A stretch of 7,954 nucleotides of DNA, taken from JBKXSZ01 sp047017005. Lineage in GTDB: Bacteria > Bacillota > Clostridia > TANB77 > CAG-508. The notes beneath the pieces were generated by a model that made no database searches, was not told the DNA's origin, and saw only the letters and a program-made list of their open reading frames with translations. The DNA lies in the NCBI GenBank assembly GCA_047017005.1, contig JBKXSZ010000034.1, forward strand, positions 1-7,954. Reading direction: 5' to 3'. This document shows, one piece after another, positions 6,300 through 7,954 of the stretch. Positions within the stretch are counted from its first letter, which is position 1; every line of letters begins with the position of its first letter. The translations under genes were made by a program, and so were the position numbers.

Positions 6300-7490
6300 T
6301 TAATTACTACACATGTGTTTTCTTGTCATTTCCAATAAGTTTAATTTTGTAAATTCTAATACTTGTGTTTTAGAACGGTCTTTTTTAAGCTCATTTTTTA
6401 ATATTTCTACTATTTTTTCTTTATTAGTTTCTTCTTGCATATCAATATAGTCAATAATGACAATTCCTCCGATATCACGAAGTCTCAATTGTTTAGCTAT
6501 CTCTATGCTAGCTTCTTTATTTACTAAATACACTGTTTCTTCTAAATTTTTACTACCAATATATTTGCCTGAATTTACATCAATTGCTGTTAAAGCCTCC
6601 GTTTTGTCTATTGTGATAAAGCCTCCACATTTTAACCACACTTTTCTATTTTCTGCTTTTTCTATTTGGGTATGTAAATCATAGATATTTAAAATATCTT
6701 CATCATCTCGCCTTTTTGTCACTATATCAAAAGCTCCGATTTCTTGTAAATCTTGTTTTATTTCTTTTTCTGTATCTTTATCGTTTGTTATAATCTGGTC
6801 TATCTTCTGGTCCATTAAATCTCTTAAAATTCTTTTTAAGAGAGAATCATCTTCATAAATACATCTTGGAAAGTTTTTTGTTTTATCTTTTGCTTTTTCT
6901 TTAATTTCTTCCCATTTTCTATTTACTTCTCTTATGTCTTCTACTATTTCTTCCTGTTTCTTACCTTCAGCCGCTGTTCGAATAATAGCTCCACAATTAT
7001 ATGGTAAGCAATTTTTTATAATTTCTAACAGTCTTTTCTTTTCTTCTTCCTTTTCAATTTTTTGTGAAATCGTGATAATATCTGTCTCCGGCATAAATAC
7101 TAAATATCGGCTTGCAATACTAATATGTTTCGAGACTCTCGCTCCCTTTTTATGAGTTGCATCTCTTTTTACTTGTACAAGAATTGGCGTACCTGGACTA
7201 AGATGTTCTTTCATATTAATTTGCTTCAATTTTTCTTGGCTAATTTCTTCTTGCTTGGTGTCTTTTTTAGGTAATACATCCTTTAAATGAATAAATGTAT
7301 TTTTTCCTTCTCCAATATCCACAAAAGCCGCTTGCATTCCTTGTAATACATTTTGTACTTTTCCTAAATATATATTTCCCTCTAGTCGTTTTTTTTCTGG
7401 AAGTTCCTGATACTTTTCTATCATATTCCCATTTTCCACTAATATAATCTGTCTTTGTTTCTCTCCTTGTTTAATAAATATTTCTCGCAT
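6300..7490 (-). CDS. rng: Ribonuclease E/G family protein, short C terminus
   Basis: RNase E/G enzymes are endoribonucleases that process rRNA and start mRNA decay at AU-rich single-stranded sites. The 396 residues start with the family's N-terminal strand region. An S1 RNA-binding domain follows (about 36-122: GNIYLGKVQNVLQGMQAAFVDIG and FIHLKDV). RYLVFMP (128-134), an RNase H-like region and the DNase I-like catalytic region come next. The metal-binding aspartates are in TAIDVNSGKY (D304) and IVIIDYIDM (D347). The protein stops just after FTKLNLLEMTRKH, so it lacks the CPxCxGxG zinc link and the small C-terminal domain (about 90 residues in E. coli RNase G). Immediately after the stop comes the bofA ribosome binding site, so no continuation is hidden in another frame. 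AAAGGA lies just upstream of the start, and pth ends 28 bases before it. Confidence 0.92.
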   Translation of the reverse strand: MREIFIKQGEKQRQIILVENGNMIEKYQELPEKKRLEGNIYLGKVQNVLQGMQAAFVDIGEGKNTFIHLKDVLPKKDTKQEEISQEKLKQINMKEHLSPGTPILVQVKRDATHKKGARVSKHISIASRYLVFMPETDIITISQKIEKEEEKKRLLEIIKNCLPYNCGAIIRTAAEGKKQEEIVEDIREVNRKWEEIKEKAKDKTKNFPRCIYEDDSLLKRILRDLMDQKIDQIITNDKDTEKEIKQDLQEIGAFDIVTKRRDDEDILNIYDLHTQIEKAENRKVWLKCGGFITIDKTEALTAIDVNSGKYIGSKNLEETVYLVNKEASIEIAKQLRLRDIGGIVIIDYIDMQEETNKEKIVEILKNELKKDRSKTQVLEFTKLNLLEMTRKHMCSN

Positions 7491-7518
7491 TTGTTTTCCT
7501 TTCTTCTTTCTTATTCTA

Positions 7519-7954
7519 TTAGTTGTACTTATTCATTGCACTATCTATTCCATGTTTTAATAGTTCTATTACAGCTTTTTCTCCCAGCTTACATCCGTCT
7601 TCTAATTTCTCTTGCTCTTCTTCTGGTACAGATCCTATTACATAATTGATTAAGTCTCCTTTAAATTCTGGTTTTCCAATTCCAATTCGTATTCTTGGAA
7701 ATTCTTCTGTTCCTAATTCTTGTACAACTGATTTCATGCCATTATGGCTACCACTAGACCCTTTTTTTCGAATTCGAATCATCCCAGGCTGTGTATCTAT
7801 ATCATCATAAATTACCAAGACATCTTTTGCTAATACTTTATAGAATCGCATCCATTGAATAATGGATTTTCCACTTAAGTTCATATAAGTCTGTGGTTTT
7901 AATAGTAGGACTTATTCTCCTTCTATCTTTACTTTTACATAAATAGCATCCATT
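7519..7954 (-). pseudogene. pth: Peptidyl-tRNA hydrolase, interrupted by an in-frame TAA, 5' end outside the window
   Basis: Pth releases peptides from prematurely dropped peptidyl-tRNA and is normally essential in bacteria. From the right edge the frame reads MDAIYVKVKIEGE, then TAA (7914-7912), then VLLLKPQTYMNLSG and on to a normal end at 7519. Aligned with E. coli Pth (GGEDVRLLVPTTFMNLSG), the TAA falls where a Lys or Asp codon is expected; AAA to TAA is a single change. The part after the stop holds the substrate-binding Asn of MNLSG, the DDIDTQPG motif (equivalent of D93) and GSSGSHNG (equivalent of N114). The catalytic His of the N terminus lies off the right edge. The ATG at 7884 is internal (within QTYMNLSG) and would make an inactive 121-residue fragment. 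The gene is followed 28 bases later by RNase E/G on the same strand. The frame is intact apart from the one stop, so sequence error or very recent loss are both possible. Confidence 0.85.

Noticed and set aside
1..7954. CRISPR array, tRNA or rRNA gene, insertion sequence, prophage or toxin-antitoxin pair
   Set aside because: No spaced direct repeats, cloverleaf, transposase-like protein or terminal inverted repeats were seen; almost all of the window is explained by the listed genes.

Overview
The window is about 8 kb of low-GC, AT-rich DNA with strong A-rich codon preference (AAA, TTA, AGA, GAA) and AGGAGG-type ribosome binding sites. Rubrerythrin, a BofA-type sporulation protein, a short RNase E/G and a clostridial-style AMP ligase together suggest an anaerobic Clostridia-class Bacillota, perhaps a gut species. 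There is no direct evidence for a species. Both ends cut through genes (rubrerythrin on the left, peptidyl-tRNA hydrolase on the right), so this is a fragment.

Layout, left to right. (1) The 3' part of rubrerythrin on the + strand, closed by a hairpin terminator. (2) A convergent − strand pair: a membrane-anchored CapA-fold protein followed by rimO. (3) Divergent from that pair, a + strand long-chain acyl-CoA synthetase-like gene with its own promoter and terminator. (4) A − strand run, transcribed right to left: pth, RNase E/G, bofA, a DUF3795 cysteine-rich protein and a GNAT acetyltransferase. The two hairpin terminators sit at the convergent junctions and look bidirectional.

The main content is housekeeping: oxidative-stress defence, ribosomal protein S12 modification, acyl activation, RNA processing and peptidyl-tRNA recycling. 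I see no mobile element, CRISPR array, tRNA, rRNA or defence system, and no convincing new multi-gene system.

Two things stand out. First, the CapA-like protein keeps the family's sequence framework, but nearly every residue expected to bind metal (the NLE, NNH, HWG and GxHPH motifs) is replaced, so it looks like an extracytoplasmic pseudoenzyme. Second, the stretch 5641-6299, which seems empty of long ORFs, holds two real genes that are each broken by one frameshift: bofA lacks one base and the DUF3795 gene has one extra. In addition, pth carries an in-frame TAA where family members have Lys or Asp. Three lesions in about 2.1 kb, one in a normally essential gene, point either to local sequence or assembly error or to real decay. 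Read-level data would decide.
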